Origin: Acanthochlamys bracteata
Lineage: Eukaryota > Streptophyta > Magnoliopsida > Pandanales > Velloziaceae
Reading direction: 5' to 3'
Assembly: GCA_019914995.1 (NCBI GenBank)
Contig: CM034143.1
Coordinates: 3,660,501-3,724,500 of the forward strand
Length of the DNA: 64,000 bases
Part shown: piece by piece, positions 13,001 to 24,979 of the stretch
How the letters are laid out: each line of letters starts with the position of its first letter
Position numbering within the stretch: position 1 is the first letter of the stretch
The notes under the pieces: model-generated
Seen by the model: only the letters and a program-made list of their open reading frames with translations
What the model was told of the DNA's origin: nothing
Database searches by the model: none
Made by a program: the position numbers and the translations under genes

Positions 13001-13432
13001 GATTCCCTACGAAAGAGGGAAAAATACAAAATAATGAAGTAGAACTCTTCAATCATGAATGAGGACGGGTCAAGCACAACAATAGCATGAAGAGAAATTG
13101 ACAGAGTGATGGTTGCTAGTAGACATTAGCTTTCTCAGGCAAGAGAATCAATTTCATCGAGTACACATTCACTTTTGCAAAGATAGAAATAGTTAGGAGG
13201 AGGCCAGAAGAAGAAACGACAACAATTAGCATCAATGACAAAAATATTAAGAGAAGATATCACGAATTAGGGACAAGGGAGAGGAGCAGAGTAAGAGAAC
13301 TTAGAAAATAGTGAGAAATAAAAAGTGCTAAAAGAGTAGTCAAGAAAGGTGTATACAAATACTATAATTTTTGTAACTTAGTATAGATACAATTGTCATT
13401 CCAACGCTAAAAGAAAAACTCCTGCATAGCTT

Positions 13433-13697
13433 AGAGCATGTTTCAGTTACACCAAACTTCACTTCCTCCCTTCAAAATTTGAATTTGACGATTCACGTGT
13501 TTCAATTACTACTATAAACTCCATTTTCACTTCCACACCGCACTCTATTTCTACCAAAATTTTGTTTCAAACTCTATTTCACGTGTTTCAATTACCACTT
13601 CAAACTCTATTTTTATCAAAATCCAATTCTTATTTAAACTCCACTTTCACGAAACTCATTTTATAAAACTCACTTTTATGTAATTAAAACACGCTTT
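13433..13697. mobile_element. MITE-like element with GCGTGTTT(T/C)AATTAC ends
   Basis: The left end GCATGTTTCAGTTAC mirrors the right end, whose reverse complement is GCGTGTTTTAATTAC. Inside, the short phrase CACGTGTTTCAATTAC recurs. The end of this element resembles the outer element at 49,336-49,740, so they look like one family. No target duplication could be assigned with certainty. Confidence 0.55.
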
Positions 13698-13699
13698 TA

Positions 13700-14165
13700 T
13701 CTCAAAAAGCATGGGCTTAAAGCTAGAAATGAGTACTACCAAACAAGGCTAGGTGGAAAACAACGGCTTATTATTCTAAGCTCGATTTAGGATCCACCAT
13801 CATTACTTCAATTGTAAATTACGACAGAATATTCAAGAACATTCGCAGCTGCATCAAAAAATATCATTCGTGAATTAACTCTTAAAATCAAAGACAAATT
13901 GTAGAAATGACCAGTCAATATTACTGAAATGACAACACTATCAACAAATATGGACCTCATTATTTAACATACTAATGCATAACCAATCTGCAACAACAAC
14001 ATCAGTCAACATAATGTACAGTTCACATCAGCTATCAATAGTTCATAAAGTTTTAATCAAAATCCCAATTATGTATTAAGGTTCAGCTTATTCTTTGTCC
14101 TGAATATCAAATAAAATAGTTTTAATACAGTTTAACTAGTACATATTGTACATCATTGAAGCAGT
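13700..14165. other. Intergenic between copia/MITE and SR pseudogene A
   Basis: No coding or repeat signal recognised. It probably includes the 3' flank of SR copy A. Confidence 0.4.
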
Positions 14166-14969
14166 GAAGATGATGCTCAACTGGGCTCTGCTGATCGTGT
14201 GCGATCAGTTCACCTACCAAAAGCATGCATGTTAAGAAAGAGATAAACAAAAACTAAATAAAATAAAATAAGCACATTGGTTGGTAGTACATAAAGTGGG
14301 GAGCCACGAACTTGTCATGCTCCTTGTCCTACTTGGGACCCTCAGTTTTGAGCTTCCGATTTCCTGTTTGTCATCTCTCGACTGCAAATTCTTTTTTAAC
14401 CGATTGACTAAAATAGCCTGATCCAAAAGGTTTTATCCATGTACAACTTACAAAGGATTCAAGGGATCTGGATTTTGATCTCGAACAATAAAAAGTTCAA
14501 GAAAGAACACAATTTAATACCAAATGTTGCATTAAAACCTTGATCTAAAATCCTCATTGCCAGGTCCACGTCATATTACCAAAGAGGAAACAATTTAAAA
14601 TAAGAAAAAGAAGAAGAATTTAAAGACATCATATATTGAAAGAACAGAAAGTTCTGCCAGTAGCAAAACGAATAATCACATAATTGAATGATAATACTAT
14701 AATCACAAGAATTGGGAGTGACCACATATAACTGCAATAAACAATCCACCATCGACATCCACTCTCTAGTGTCCAAAGACCTGGTGCCTTCTAATTGGTG
14801 AACTTCCTTCCTACTCTTGGGTCCTTAGTCACAAGTCCATTTAATCCATCTAATAATATGTAAATCCTAGTCCAGTCCCGCATAGCACAATAGGTGGAAA
14901 ATGTGCAACCAAGAGAGATCTTTAATCACAAAGTCTAGAGTTTCATATCAGATTTGGGAAAAAGAAATT

Positions 14970-16210
14970 AAGATACCCATCGCATCATGAATACAACTAT
15001 CCTAAAGTAACTACCATTTTCTTGGATAACTTGCAAAAGCTACCAAAAGTTCACAAAATATAGAGGGGAAAAAAATATATCAATGACAGGTACCTCAAAC
15101 AACTACATACCAATTTCACTATGCACTTTGTAAATCAAGCATTTGAGTATAAATCATTCTTCAATATGCAAAGAGAATAATTCAGACAAAAGACGAGAAA
15201 AATACATATTAAATAGGGAAAAAGATGAGCAGAAAGTTGCTTTAAGCAAAAAAAAAAAGACATCTTACAGGCCCTCATGAATTAAGATACCTATGGCATC
15301 GTGAATATAACTATCCCACAGCAGCACCACTGTATTGAATAACTTGCAAAGCTACAACAAGTAAACAAAATATAGAGGAAAAAATATCATTAATGACTAG
15401 TACCTCAAACTACTAAATACCAAATTTACTATGCAATTTGTAAATGAAGCATTTTTGTAGAAATCATGAATACATGAAATTAAGATCCTCATCTCATCAT
15501 GAATATAACTATCCCATAGCAGCCAACACTGTATTGGAAACTTGCAAAAGCTACTAAAAGTTCACAAAATATGAAAAAAAAAAACATCAAGACAGGTACA
15601 TTAAACTACTACATACCAATTTCACTATGCACTTTGTAAATCAAGCATTTGAGTATAAATCATTCTTCAACATGCAAAGAGAATAATTCAGACAAAAGAC
15701 AAGAAAAATACATATTAAATAGGGGAAAAGATGAGCAGAAAGTTGCTTTAAGCAAAAAAAAAAAAAAGGCATCTTACAGGCCCTCATGAATTAAGATACC
15801 TATGGCATCGTGAATATAATAACTATCCCACAACAGCACCACTGTATTGAATAACTTGCAAAAGCTACAACAAGTAAGCAAAATATGGAGGAAAAAAAGT
15901 CATTAATGACTAGTACCTCAAACTACTAAATACCAAATTTGCTATGCAATTTGTAAATGAAGCATTTTTGTAGAAATCATGAATACATGAAATTAAGATC
16001 CTTATCGCATCATGAATATAACCATCCCACAACAGCCACCATTGTATTGGAAACTTGCAAAAGCTACTAAAAGTTCACAAAATATGGAAAAAAAAAAAAA
16101 AAAAACATCAATGACAGGTACATTAAACTACTGAATACCGATTTCACTATGCACTTCGTAAATCAAACATTTTTGTAGAAATCATTCTTTAATGTACATA
16201 ACATAATTCA
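14970..16210. repeat. Tandem repeat of about 510 bp within SR copy A
   Basis: The stretch from about 15,093 recurs at about 15,604 and again, shorter, at 16,115. A second sub-block at 15,402 recurs at 15,915. The two sub-blocks resemble each other (both contain a CTATGCA(C/A)TTTGTAAAT phrase), so the 510-bp unit is itself a dimer. The array expands an intron-like region of the SR pseudogene that is much shorter in copy B (about 22,080-22,250). Poly-A runs of varying length mark unit borders. Confidence 0.85.
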
Positions 16211-16331
16211 GGCAAAAGACGAGAAAATACATATTACATAGAAAAGAGTTGAGACACCTACAAAAAAAAATATTTGCCAAAACTTACATCCTACCAAATT
16301 ATCTAAAGATTCAACGATTTTTCAATAAGTA

Positions 16332-16358
16332 GATATATATATATATATATATATATAT
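16332..16358. repeat. (AT)n microsatellite
   Basis: Perfect alternating AT of about 26 bases directly after the 510-bp tandem array. Confidence 0.9.
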
Positions 16359-19300
16359 GTGGGGATAGGGACACATCATTTCTTAGAGGCACTTCTGCCT
16401 ACTCCATAAGTAGAACAAGGGTTGTTATACGGTAATCAAATTGAGACATTTATACTAATTTAATCAAACATCATTTACATATGACATTTAAAATATCAAC
16501 ATTATCTTGAGCCATCTCCTGAGGTTATTGCATTCTGAAGTATTTGTACAGAGAAAGTTCCTTAATTATGTGAAGTAGGCACATCGAGCTTACTCTAAAT
16601 AAGCACAATGGAAGCATTTACCAATATGGAGAAAAAAGTGCTACTTATTCACCTTACTAAAATCTACATGCAACACCACGCTATACTTGTATGAGATTTG
16701 AATTGAAGAGGGAGCGTAAGATGAGAACCTACCATGTGGTCTGTGGCTGAGACAATTTGCACAAAGCCTATGAATGATGCAGTATTGCTGCGAACTAGGG
16801 TTGTCCAGCAAAAGTTAGAAGGTACCTTAACCAAATGTATATCAATAAGCGGAAAACAAACAAGATCTCCAAAACAGCATGCACCAACAAACATGAGTCT
16901 CAAAACAGAGCCAAGAAGCATAAACACCAAGACTAATATAACAAGTGAGACAGAGTGCTCTCTGACTTGGAGCGTAGGAAGGAGATGCAGACCTTGATCG
17001 GGATCCAAACAAGTCCATAGAGATGTTTTCACTTTAGCAAACTTGCAGCAATTACATGTTTCACAACTTAGCAAGAATACTCACAAACCAAAATGGTAAT
17101 TAAAATGAGACTAGGAGATAAACGAACCTTCTGCCCCGGCTTCAGCTGTAAGTACGACTACGGCTGGGGCTTCGACCTCAGAATAAGAGCTACTTCGACT
17201 ACACCTCCTGGATAAGCTCTCTCTATATTCCTTCACCTAAAGAAAGAAAAACGCTACAAGAAGAAGAAAAAGCAGTGAAGCATCTTTGAATGCATACCTC
17301 TGTGAAGACATTGTGAAACACAAAGTCATCTAGCTTTCTGATCTACAAGTCAATTAACAAAATTATCTCAATACTCATCAAGGTAATGACAGCCACATAT
17401 TTAGATATGAATTCAGGGAAAAGAAGATGAAGACATTAAATAGAAAAAGTCAGGAGAAAATTAAACAACATAGAGAAATATTGGTCATTATCAAGAGAAT
17501 AGTTAAGCAAAATGTATGAAAAACAGATTACAATATACGCATGCTTCATATCATCATTGTACTTTAAAATATTAAGCTACAAGTAAGTTTCGCGTCCAAG
17601 TTACAACTCTTTACTCATATACATTAACATAAGCACTAATAAATGCGCCCATCCACCCATTTGAGCCAAGGCACACATGCCCACACGCCCATTCACACAC
17701 CCACTCAAACAAAAGGCATGCATCCATACACGTCAACCACAAGCCCAATACATCTCCCTTTAAATACTAGAGAGAAACAAACATCACCACAATCAAGCAT
17801 ATGGTCTTGATCAATAATTAGAAATCAAAAACTCATGTCAAAATTGAGATGTTCAGAATAGCAAAACCTGAGGACAAAAAAAGAGGCATATCTTGATGTC
17901 TATGCCGTCAAGCTGATGAAGGTAAACCACCAAATATAACTACATGCAAGAAGCGAACAAGTTAAGAATAGAACCTTCAGATTTTACACTTACAGCTAGT
18001 TTGCCCAACATACCACCATAATCAGAATGCTTCGAGATACCACCTCAAACACTGGAGACCTGCTGTAGCTACTAGGGCGATTACGCGATGATGATGTGCT
18101 TCTTCCATGCTAGAATTCAACCTGCTCAAAAAGTCTGCAAGCTGCTGTTAGGATATCACTGTTCAGCACATCTTTTAAACAAGTTCTATGCACACCCACA
18201 ATCTTTGACCACAAAAATCATATCCACCACCACAATGGATAGAATCTTCAGCATCATAGATATTAACTGCAATAAGATATTAAGCAAATTCAAAATAAAT
18301 AATGCATAAACAAGGCATAAATCCAACCCAAGCACTTTCTAAAAACAGTGGTAGAGCTTAATAATAAATAAAGTTCTTAAATTTATTAATTTGTTCAACT
18401 GCAAAATCAAGTAAAAAAGATCATGAACCTCTTTAAAAGGATGAGAAAGCTTACCTCAACAAAAGCATAAGCAGGGAGCCTAATAGGAATCTTCAAATCA
18501 ATGTCAATAATACGTCCATACTGCAACATAATAAAATCTATTAGAAAATCAAATCCAACCCTGTTGATTATAGCAACTAGAAAACAACCGTTAAAAGGGT
18601 GCATCACTGATTGTGTATCTACAGTTTGCATATTACAAAAGCAAATAGAAGATTTATTATAATATTCTGTCAAAAAAAAAAGTAAATTAGAAAAATGATA
18701 CTCATACAGTATTTACATGCTGATTCCTGTTTTGAACCTAATCATGCAGAGAGAGGTTCCACATGATACATCCAACAAACTCCAAAATCTAGATCATACA
18801 AATGATGTAACTTATATGGAAAATATTCCCCTATTAAGGTGCAAATCCCAAAAATATTGCCTAATTTTGAGCTATTTAATTCACTCCCTGATTGAATATC
18901 TAACTTTTTGTTGATGCCTGATTGATCAGAGTCTCTAATTGGTTATACTTAGTCTACCATGACGACGTAACAAAACCCAGAACTCTGTCAATGTACAAAG
19001 CATACCACAACAACGGCTACAGCTAGAAAGACATAGAACATTGGTACTCGGTACCTACTAGGTTTACTAAAGAGTGGAAAGGAATCATGGTCATCATGCA
19101 AAGAAATTTTGCAGCACATTTATTCAACTCTCCGCATTCCAAATCTACTTTTGTAAAAGTATACCACGGAGAATAATCTGGAAAACCTCATAATGTGTTC
19201 ATTCTCCTAAAGTACCAATAATTTTGTATGGCTTCACTAAAAATTCTGATAGGTAATGACAGTTTACTAGATACTTGAGAAGAAATAAAAGGGCCTTCTA

Positions 19301-19565
19301 AGTTCTAACCACACCAAGTAATGTGCAAAATTTTGCAGGCACTACCTACCTGAATATATTGGATACAGGTAGGGACAATGACGAGAGATAATGAAAATTG
19401 CATTTGCAATATTGTAAGAAAACTGTATTCTTAGAAATATCCGCTCTATAAATTTATGGCACTGAAAGTTGTTAGATGTATTGCATTCTTCTAGTTACAA
19501 AATAATTAATAAAGCTGCACTTCAGAACAAGTCACAATACATTACAACAGGAAACTATCATTTTA

Positions 19566-21623
19566 AACCAATGTAGAAGAACGTACCTAAGCCAGTCTTC
19601 ACCTTCTCCAGAGTTGCAAACTATATCACCTTAGAAGCTTCTTCCAGATCACTACAGGTCTACATCTTTGCTTGCTTTATTGTTTTAAATAGCCCAAAAT
19701 ATTTAACTACTAAGAGAATAGTCAGAACTACAAAGTCAAAGCAGGCAAGATATGATAGCAGAATGAAGGAAGAACATAAAAAATCAATGATAAAAATTGG
19801 AAGTTCCTATAATCATATATCAGAAATCATACAAACTCAATGATAATCAGAACTTAGTCAAGGATATGGCGCCTTTGTCTCCCAGTTGAACTAGAAGTGT
19901 CAAACTCAAACAAAGTTGCTGCTTATCAAACACACCGCTAAAAAAGAAAATTACATTTTAAGTAAGTAAAGATGGATAATTTCTAAAACAGATCTATACA
20001 ACACAAATGATTAATAATGTCCGATAAGAAGATGGTTACTAAGTGAAACAGTATGTTACGAGCTTCAGCTTGCAGTTAATATCGTTCAAGATTGGAATAT
20101 TTAACTCAATCCTTTATCCCAAATGTTATAAGAACTCACAAAATTTTCTCACATGTTCTTATAAAACAAACCAAAATACAATTGAAAAAATCTTTGTTCT
20201 TATTGAGACAAAGAACAACTTGCTTATTTAACAATATCTAAAATATTTATGAAAACTTCAAGCACTTAGGTGTACAAAAGTCCTGAGATTACTAAAATCT
20301 AACCTAACACCGAGTTGCGTGGGACACGACTTTCTCCATAAGAATTATCATCATTAGGTAAAAGCACCTTCTTCGTATTTGATTAAATCCTCTTCTAACC
20401 TTCTATGAGCAAAAACTAGTATCCTTAAAAGGAGAATATAGCAAAAGCAACATATCTTTAAACCATCTTTGATACTTCAGCTTCATTTCTTATGACCATG
20501 ATCGTTACCTTCTTGAGTATGATAATTCTGATGCCTCATCTGCCAGCTATCACAATCGTTAAGGCTGGTCTTTACCTGAAAACAGAATACAATTCACAGA
20601 AGTACATGTCATCTCCAATTAGTTTATTTTGTTCATGTTTATGCAATTCAATTCCTTTTTACAATTCACAGGAAGATAGCAACTACCAGAATTAAAACCA
20701 AGCATTTTTTATGCAAAATTAAGGAATTCATAATAAAGTGCACTCAATATTCGCCACATCACATAGCTGCTAGTTGTCCTATTTAGATCAAAAGTTATAA
20801 CTACGTTACAAAACAAAAAAGCAGTACAACAGTTAATATACAAAGTTCAAAGCATACACTCAATATTTCACTTATGCATGTGTGGGGGTCTGTCCAGATA
20901 TATGTGCCAATGCAATGTAGTTTTGTATATCTTTATGTAACGATAAATTGACGTAACAATATGCATTTAGCATGTGTATTAATATATATCCATAATTTTG
21001 GAAGCTTTTAATTGGGTATAAACTTTCCTGCAAATCTCAATTTACGTTGTGCATACCACTTAGCTTTTTGAGTAAAACATTAATCCAATAATTAACAAAA
21101 AGGAAAAATAAAGAAGAGAATACATTTTAATTGTAACCTCATGAGTCAGCAAACACAATGCTCCAATGAAGCATGAACTTTTAATAAATAACTTTTTATA
21201 TTAACTATAAGAAGATATAATGATATGTAAAACAATTTCAGCACATCTAAAAGTATGAGAATATACCTAATCTGCCATAACAAATAATGAATAAATTTTC
21301 AATGCAAGTAGACAATTAGGATTGAGCATCTCCATACTTGCACTGAAAGACTTCTTCATATCACCATTAAATACAACAACGTACAAAGATTTAGGATTCA
21401 GAAATCACTAATAAGAATAATTAAAAAGAAAACATACTTCAGCTCATCTAAAAGCATGAGAACATATATCAGCCGCTATAACAAATAAAGACGAAACCCT
21501 AGAAAGAAAGCTAGAGAACTAGGACTCACCTTCTTGATAATTGCACCAAAGCTTCTTCATAATAACTACCATCTAATTCTTAGGTTGCTTCACTATTTTG
21601 AAGAACTAAATACTTCCAATGTT
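19566..21623 (-). repeat. Family X block lying between the two SR copies
   Basis: Similarity between SR copy A and copy B stops near 19,565 (after a shared ACAATACATTACAACA). Beyond it the sequence resembles the 3,600-5,000 and 21.2-21.6 kb blocks of family X, for example the phrase around 19,850 that matches 4,670. Two EEAF/AACAAATAAAG landmark blocks occur at 21,266 and 21,470. No intact frame: the copy at 21,470-21,570 is shifted after EEAL. Confidence 0.6.
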
Positions 21624-22429
21624 TGTAGGTTTTACAGAGTGTACAACCGGTAAAAGGGATCTAGATTTTGATCTTGATCTGCAAGAAATTGCACAAAGAA
21701 CGCAATAACATCCGAAATGTTGCATTAACAACATAAAAAAATCCTCAACGCTACTTTCATGTCACAATTACCAAAGAGGAACAAAAAATGTTTTAAAAAA
21801 ATATATTTAAAAAAAAGAATTTAGAATATCAGATGTTAAAAGAACAGAAATCTCAGCAAGCAGCCAAAAGATTAATATCTCAGCAATGAACGATAATACT
21901 ATAACACAAGAACCGGGGCTTACCATGTATAACCGCAACCAACAATCCACCATCAACATCAATCTCTAGTGTCCTTAGACCTGGTGCCTACTAATCGATG
22001 AACTTGTTCCTGTTAGGCGACCTTCATTTTTTCACGAGTCCATTTAATCCAGCTCTAATACGCAAGCCTTATCCTTCCAGTCCTGCATAGCCCAATTGGA
22101 ATCAGCTGTTGGGAATGAGGTATCTTAAGAAAGACCTGACCTACCTCAGACAACCAAATAGCTTTTTAATATGTCCACCGAATCCAATCCCATGAAATTC
22201 CTAATATCCAAATCCCAGACCACTGCTAGAACAAAAACAAGTCAACTTACTCATAATCATCATGAAAACAGAGCCAAGAAGCTTGATCACCAAAACAAAG
22301 TGCTCTTTTGACCAGGAGACCGTCGAGATGTCTTGGTTTTAGGAGAATTGCAGCATTACATGTCCAACAATTGAGCAAGAATACTATAAAACCAAATGGT
22401 AATTAAAATGAACCTAGGAGATAAATGAA

Positions 22430-22508
22430 CCTTCACCTAAAGGCCCCTCTATAAGAGCAGCTTCGGCTATGACTCCTGGATAAGGCCCCTCTATATTCCT
22501 TCACCTAA
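22430..22508 (-). repeat. Internal duplication in the RS exon of SR copy B
   Basis: CTTCACCTAAAGGCCCCTCT (about 22,431) and the closely related CCCCTCTATATTCCTTCACC region (22,490) show that the exon border and RS start were copied onto the end of the same short exon. On the minus strand this gives VKEYRGALSRSHSRSCSY and then a second acceptor-like border. Copy A (17,236-17,128) lacks this and keeps a longer RS tail. Confidence 0.55.
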
Positions 22509-22893
22509 AGGTAGAATGAACATTCATAATCAAACTGTGTAAGGTGCAAAATGCTACAAGAAGAAGAAAGCAGTAAGGCATACCCGAATGCATGCCCCTT
22601 GAGGCATTGCGGAACTCAGACCCATCTAGCTTTATGATCTGCATGCCAATTAACAAAATTATCTCAATTCTCATCAAGATAACGACAGACACATTTTTAG
22701 ATACGAATTCAGGGAAAAGAAGAGGAAGACATTAAATAGAAAGTACAAGTCAAGAGAAAAATTAAACAACACAAAGAAACATTGAACATTATAGGTAGCA
22801 GAAATAATAAACGTGCCCATCCACCCACGCAAGTGCAAGGCAACACATACACAAGCACGCCCATTCACCCACGTGAACGAAAAGGCATGCATA

Positions 22894-22913
22894 CCCACAC
22901 ACACACACACACC
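22894..22913. repeat. (AC)n microsatellite
   Basis: Short alternating AC run inside an intron-like region of SR copy B. The matching region of copy A (17,640-17,720) is rich in CCCA/CACA but not a pure repeat. Confidence 0.8.
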
Positions 22914-24979
22914 CCACACACCCAATACCTCAGTCTTCTTTAAATACTTGTGAGAAACAAACATCACCACCACCACGCATTATGGTCCTGATCAACAATT
23001 AGAAGCCAAAACTCAAGTGAAAATTGAGAGGTTCAGAATAGCAAAATTTGAAGACAAAATGGAAGCCATAACTTGAGCTCTTGCCATGAAGTTGATGATG
23101 GTAAACCAATAACCATAACTACATGCAAAAAGCGGACAAGTTATACAACCTTCAAATTTCTTGTACAGCTAGTTCCCCACCAACATTCCACGATAATCAG
23201 AATGCTTCGTGATACCACCCCCAGGACTGGAGCTCTTGCTATAGCTGCTGCGGCTCATGCATGATGATGATGAACTTCCTCTATACGAGAATTCAACCTG
23301 CTTAAAAGATTTGTAAGCTGCTAGAAGGATATCATTGTTCACCACATGTTTTAAAGAAGTTCTATACACACCCCGCAATCCATGATCAAAAAAGTCATAT
23401 CCAACATGACAACATCTTCAGCATCATGAATATCTGCAAATTGCATGAAGATAATAAGCAAAAAAAATTTTTAAATCCATAAAGCATAAAATAGGTTATC
23501 AAAATAAATGCAATTGAAGCACTTCCTAAAACCATTGCTAGAGCCAAGAGTTCAGACATCTCACAATAATAACAAACTTTTTAAATCTATTGATTTGTTC
23601 AACCACAAAATCAATTAAACAAGTCATGAACCTCAACAAAACCATAACCAGGAGGCCTCGGAGTAATCATCAAATCAATGTCAATAACAAGACCATACTT
23701 GCAACAAGTAAAAGTTATCGAAAATCAGATCCTCTGTTGATTATAGCAACTAGAACACAACCATTAAGAGGGTGCATCATTTTCTCAACATTAAAATCTC
23801 CTATAAGATTATTAATCATGTTGAGTATTTACAATTTGCATATTGCAAAAGTAATAGCATTATTTGTCAAGTTTTATGTCATTAAAAAAACATCAATTTA
23901 GCAAAGCAATACGCATACAGTATTTATATGCTGATACCGAATTTTGAACCTAATCATGCAGAGAGCTTCCACATGATGCCTCCACCCAAGTACAAAATCT
24001 AGATCACAAAAACAGTTCTCTAACATATTTGATAAATACTCTTCTATTAAGATGTCAAAAACAATCACAAAACTATTGCCTAATTTTGAGCTATCTCACT
24101 CCATGGTTCAATATCTAAGTTTTTATTTCAGGCAAGACTGATCAGAGTTACTAACTGGTTATACTTAACCTACCATGAGAAAGCAACAAAATCCAGAACT
24201 CTGAACTCTGTCAATGTATTAAGTGTACCACAACAAAGACAACGACTATAAAGACATAAAAATTGGTACTTGACACCTACTAGACTTACTAACGAATGGA
24301 TACAAGCCACGGTCATCATGCAAAGAAATTTTGTAGCACTTCCCACAATGGCGAATATTCTGGAAAACTCATAATGTCTTCAATCTCCCTAACTTCCAAT
24401 AAATTTTGTGTGGCTTCATTACTCAAAACTCTAATATGTAATTACAGTTTAATAGATACTTGAGAAGAAATAGAAGGGATTTCCTTCTAAGTTCTAACCG
24501 CACCAAGTAGATGCAAAATTTGCAGGCACTAGCTACTCAAATATATTGCATACAAGTAAGGACAACAATGGGAGATAGTGAAAATTGCAACTATAAAATT
24601 GTAAGAAAAGTGTACTCTAGAAATATCTGTTCTATGTATTATGGCATTTCAAGGTGTCAGATGCATTGCATTTCTTCTATTGAAAAAATAATTAATCAAG
24701 CTGCACTTCAGAACAAGTCACAATACATTACAACATGAAGCAATTATTAACCATAAAAAAAAAGCAAAAATTGAACCGAAACAAAAGTCGAATTAAGCTC
24801 GAAGGAAGATAAAATCAAATGCCAATGATACATAGCAACAAAGAATTGCAAATACTTGTGATAACCATAAATCAAAACCAACCTTGTAAACAGATCTTCA
24901 ACCTCTCTTTCATGATGTCTCCTGGAAGATTGTCAACATAATTTCTTTGGCAATGACTACTCATTTTTCCTGCAACAAA

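Larger units (their letters stand above)
14170..18520 (-). pseudogene. SR splicing factor pseudogene, copy A (SF2/ASF type, SR30/SR34 group)
   Basis: In the living family the protein has two RNA-recognition motifs and an Arg/Ser tail and acts in the nucleus in splice-site choice. Here the exons are recognisable on the minus strand. RRM1: 18,520-18,455 (YGRIIDIDLKIPI..AYAFVE) and 18,266-18,196 (DAEDSIHCGGGYDFCGQRL). Linker: from 18,121, with TAG early in the frame. RRM2: near 17,930 (GLPSSA then TGA, where relatives have SWQDLK), 17,812-17,761 (DHMLDCGDVCFSLVF) and 17,342-17,298 (IRKLDDFVFHNVF). RS tail: 17,236-17,128 with a frameshift, near 17,010-16,942, and 14,212-14,177 (DRTRSAEPS, stop). 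Exon 1 with the ATG is absent. Introns are kept, so it is a duplicated, not processed, pseudogene. Confidence 0.9.
21624..24745. repeat. Segmental duplicate of 14,430-19,565
   Basis: The two segments align from the phrase GGGATCT(G/A)GATTTTGATCT (14,467 and about 21,656) to ACAATACATTACAACA (19,536 and 24,720). The copy here is shorter, mainly because it lacks the 510-bp tandem array and the 16.2-17.0 kb part. Introns and exons are both included, so whole genomic DNA was copied. Confidence 0.88.
21960..24964 (-). pseudogene. SR splicing factor pseudogene, copy B (SF2/ASF type)
   Basis: This copy keeps exon 1. ATG at 24,964 reads MSSHCQRNYVDNLPGDI, the family's RNP2 start, and a one-base loss then breaks the frame before the donor after 24,883. 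Exon 2 (23,697-23,632) reads YGLVIDIDLMITPRPPGYGF with correct borders. Exon 3 (from 23,433) has indels. The linker exon (from 23,297) reads SYSKSSSPGGGITKHSDYR. RRM2 is seen as GLPSSTSWQELK (23,112-23,072), DHM-RGGGDVCFSQVFKED then a stop (22,988-22,930), and IIKLDGSEFRNAS (22,638-22,584). The SWQ(D/E)LK signature is diagnostic of SF2/ASF RRM2. Frameshifts and stops show it cannot make the protein. Confidence 0.92.

Noticed and set aside
14970..16210. CRISPR-like array
   Set aside because: Units are about 510 bp, not short repeats with unique spacers, and the genome is a plant. It is an ordinary tandem repeat.
16664..17074. 136-codon open frame on the minus strand, the longest in the window
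   Set aside because: It overlaps an RS exon (SRSRSASPSY in another frame) and intron sequence of SR copy A. The open frame has no domain and is most likely chance.
18717..18914. Plus-strand frame of 65 codons near SR copy A
   Set aside because: It lies in intron 1 of the SR pseudogene. The matching place in copy B is closed by stops, so it is not conserved.
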